Positions 62,574 to 64,000 of a stretch of DNA of 64,000 bases are shown here, piece after piece. A model generated the notes under the pieces. It did not search any database. It worked only from the letters and a program-made list of their open reading frames with translations, and was not told the DNA's origin. The translations under genes were made by a program, and so were the position numbers. The DNA comes from Carboxylicivirga fragile (lineage in GTDB: Bacteria; Bacteroidota; Bacteroidia; Bacteroidales; Marinilabiliaceae). Position 1 is the first letter of the stretch; every line of letters begins with the position of its first letter. Location: assembly GCA_025499625.1 (NCBI GenBank), contig JAFMVD010000004.1, positions 62,001 through 126,000 of the forward strand. Reading direction: 5' to 3'.

Positions 62574-63278
62574 CTAGTCTTCTAATTCTTTAATTATATT
62601 AGCCTCGCTTTTAATGTTGTCCCATACTTTAATAATTAAGTCTGATAAATAATTATCACCGTACTCCAGCAGTACTTTCTTTTGTATGGTTGCGAGTTGA
62701 AATTTTAGATTATAGGGAATTTCGCCAAACACTTTTGTTTGATTTACGCCTACCTCCTGACTGAAATTTTCAAGGGAAAAGTTTACACCTTCTGTTTTAG
62801 TTAACAAAATTCCAAACCTATTATAAGAACACTTTTCAAGAATTTCTTTAAGAGCCAACTTAGTGTCAAACGTATAATCGCCAAAAAATACAACATAACT
62901 AGATGTTGCAATTATTTCATACAGAGAATAATCCTTATGTCGGTATGGGTAATTAACTATTCGGTATTTGATATTTGCTAATGTGGAACTATCCTTTATT
63001 TGGTCAGTTTTAAGTGTTTCATATATTTTTTTAATGGCTACATGTTCGTAAGCGTTTGAAAAAAGAAGGTTGTTAAAGCGGGTTGTACTATACTTTACAG
63101 TAGGCTTATTGGAGTTGTCATTATGAAAATTTCTTTCACCATTTAGCACTTCATATACGATTGAGTTAAAGTCAAAATCTAAAATCGCCATTTTACTCTT
63201 CTCAATCATTGCAAATGACGAGATGAAATGACCAATGCCAGTTCCAGTAGTAAGCGGGATAAGAGTAATGGTTTTCAT
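62574..63278 (-). CDS. ParA/MinD-like protein with degenerate P-loop
   Basis: This 234-residue protein has a ParA/MinD-like beginning and strand order (MKTITLIPLTTGTGIGHFIS, SKMAILDFDFNS, FGILLTKTEGVNFSLENF, FGEIPYNLKFQLAT). Both lysines of a normal MinD deviant Walker A (KGGxGK) are absent: the loop reads TGTGIGHF. It probably does not hydrolyse ATP in the usual way. It might be a structural or sensory descendant. The gene is divergent from the MarR-like gene. Confidence 0.68.
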   Translation of the reverse strand: MKTITLIPLTTGTGIGHFISSFAMIEKSKMAILDFDFNSIVYEVLNGERNFHNDNSNKPTVKYSTTRFNNLLFSNAYEHVAIKKIYETLKTDQIKDSSTLANIKYRIVNYPYRHKDYSLYEIIATSSYVVFFGDYTFDTKLALKEILEKCSYNRFGILLTKTEGVNFSLENFSQEVGVNQTKVFGEIPYNLKFQLATIQKKVLLEYGDNYLSDLIIKVWDNIKSEANIIKELED

Positions 63279-63326
63279 GCCTTTTCAATTTTTTAACGTT
63301 ATATTTGTCGCATCAAATAGTGTGCC

Positions 63327-63346
63327 ATATATCGCTATAGATATAT
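63327..63346. promoter_or_regulatory. ATATATC-n6-GATATAT inverted repeat between divergent genes
   Basis: Seven-base arms ATATATC and GATATAT enclose GCTATA between the ParA-like and MarR-like genes. MarR regulators usually bind such palindromes in their own divergent region. The A+T-richness raises the chance of coincidence. Confidence 0.4.
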
Positions 63347-63396
63347 AATATGTCGAAATCGTTATAAAAAATAAAAGTCAGAAAAAAATGTGTTGA

Positions 63397-64000
63397 ATGG
63401 AAAACAGTTACGGAGTTATAAAACAACTTATTGATTTATGGGGAGCGTTTGAAAGTGAAGCTCATGAGCAGCATGACTTATTAAATTTTTCAGAATGGCT
63501 TGTTGATCAGATAAAGGAAGAAAATATAGCAAATACTAAATTTGAGAACAACCAGAAGCTGCATTATCATCCTGAAACAGTAGAGTACCTCAGTAAGCTG
63601 CAACCAAATTCTCGTTTTCAAGAGTACATACTGCGGATAGCCCGTTTTGAGGAATTTTATATTCGGAAGTATCTTGTAGATTTACCTTTAAACTCTCGAT
63701 TAGAGTATTTGTTTTTATTCACAATTGAAAACCTTGAGAGAGCAAGGAAAACTGATTTAATAAATATTCACTTGGTTGAATATACAACAGGAATGGACAC
63801 AATTAGGCGATTGATAAAAAACAAACTCCTGAGTGAATTACCTGACAAACAAGATAAAAGAGCGAAAGTACTTTGTTTAACAAGTGAAGGGGAAGACGTG
63901 CTTTATAGAGCAAATAGGAGAATGGATGAAGCTAGAAATATGTTTCTGGCATGTATTAGTCCAAATAAGTGGAAAAAAACCTTATCTGTATTGAGTGAGA
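63397..64000 (+). CDS. MarR-family-like regulator (partial, runs off the right edge)
   Basis: From ATG 63397 (MENSYGVIKQLIDLWGAFES) at least 201 residues are visible. The central helices and wing fit a MarR-type fold: IHLVEYTTGMDTIRRLIKNK and LTSEGEDVLYRANRR. An extra N-terminal helical region of about 90 residues precedes the winged helix, longer than in typical MarR proteins. The end is outside the window. It is divergent from the ParA-like gene, which may be its target. Confidence 0.72.
   Translation, partial: MENSYGVIKQLIDLWGAFESEAHEQHDLLNFSEWLVDQIKEENIANTKFENNQKLHYHPETVEYLSKLQPNSRFQEYILRIARFEEFYIRKYLVDLPLNSRLEYLFLFTIENLERARKTDLINIHLVEYTTGMDTIRRLIKNKLLSELPDKQDKRAKVLCLTSEGEDVLYRANRRMDEARNMFLACISPNKWKKTLSVLSE

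Overview
The window looks like chromosomal DNA of a Bacteroidota, probably a marine or sediment member of the Marinilabiliales type; the order is a guess. The evidence is A+T-rich DNA, several TAnnTTTG-type -7 promoter elements, weak Shine-Dalgarno sites, a hybrid two-component system (HTCS), lipoprotein sulfatases and tyrosine recombinases with Bacteroidetes-style arm domains.

Positions 1 to about 31,920 appear to be the right-hand part of an integrative element whose left end lies outside the window. Its right end is a displaced 3' half of a tRNA-Leu(GAG) gene (31864-31920). Next to it are a tyrosine recombinase (30271-31641) and two sets of phased direct repeats resembling integrase arm sites. 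The inner module (23.6-30.2 kb, all minus strand) holds an excisionase-like protein, a DUF4406-like protein, a primase-helicase fusion, an iteron-like repeat cluster around an A+T-rich core, and a three-gene chain coupled by ATGA overlaps that ends in a J-domain protein. The rest (1-23.5 kb) is metal cargo: a Cus-type Cu(I)/Ag(I) RND pump whose adaptor carries tandem HMA modules, a Cu/Zn permease, an HMA-AraC regulator, two CDF transporters, a DUF302 protein, a TonB receptor, a Fur-family regulator, and a second RND pump with a histidine-rich adaptor and a histidine-rich mini-lipoprotein. Two near-identical palindromes, each 49 nt upstream of a start codon, suggest shared Fur-type control.

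Right of the tRNA remnant lie a second recombinase (32202-33407) with GGTACC repeats upstream, and then a glycan region (34.1-50.9 kb). It contains a frameshifted LacI regulator, a disrupted NahK-like sugar kinase, an intact sugar nucleotidyltransferase, two sulfatases, a PL6 lyase, a CBM9-like protein, a GH88 hydrolase, an HTCS regulator, a DUF4955-like beta-helix protein and a CBM96/DNRLRE-like protein. The enzyme set fits degradation of a sulfated uronic-acid glycan such as chondroitin or dermatan sulfate, with salvage of the N-acetylhexosamine. No SusC/SusD pair is present in the window.

From 51.2 to 60.2 kb there is a nitric-oxide/nitrosative-stress cluster: a C-terminal remnant of a nitric oxide reductase, a 13-bp-arm palindromic operator, ric (di-iron Fe-S repair), an NsrR-like Rrf2 regulator, hemerythrins, an HPP membrane protein, a ferredoxin, DUF2024, PepSY, a mini winged helix, a cupin, DUF438 and DUF1858 proteins. 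Three of its genes are broken. The end of the window holds a DUF2179/DUF5698-like protein, two Rnk/GreA-C-like proteins, a ParA/MinD-like protein with a degenerate P-loop, and the start of a MarR-like regulator.
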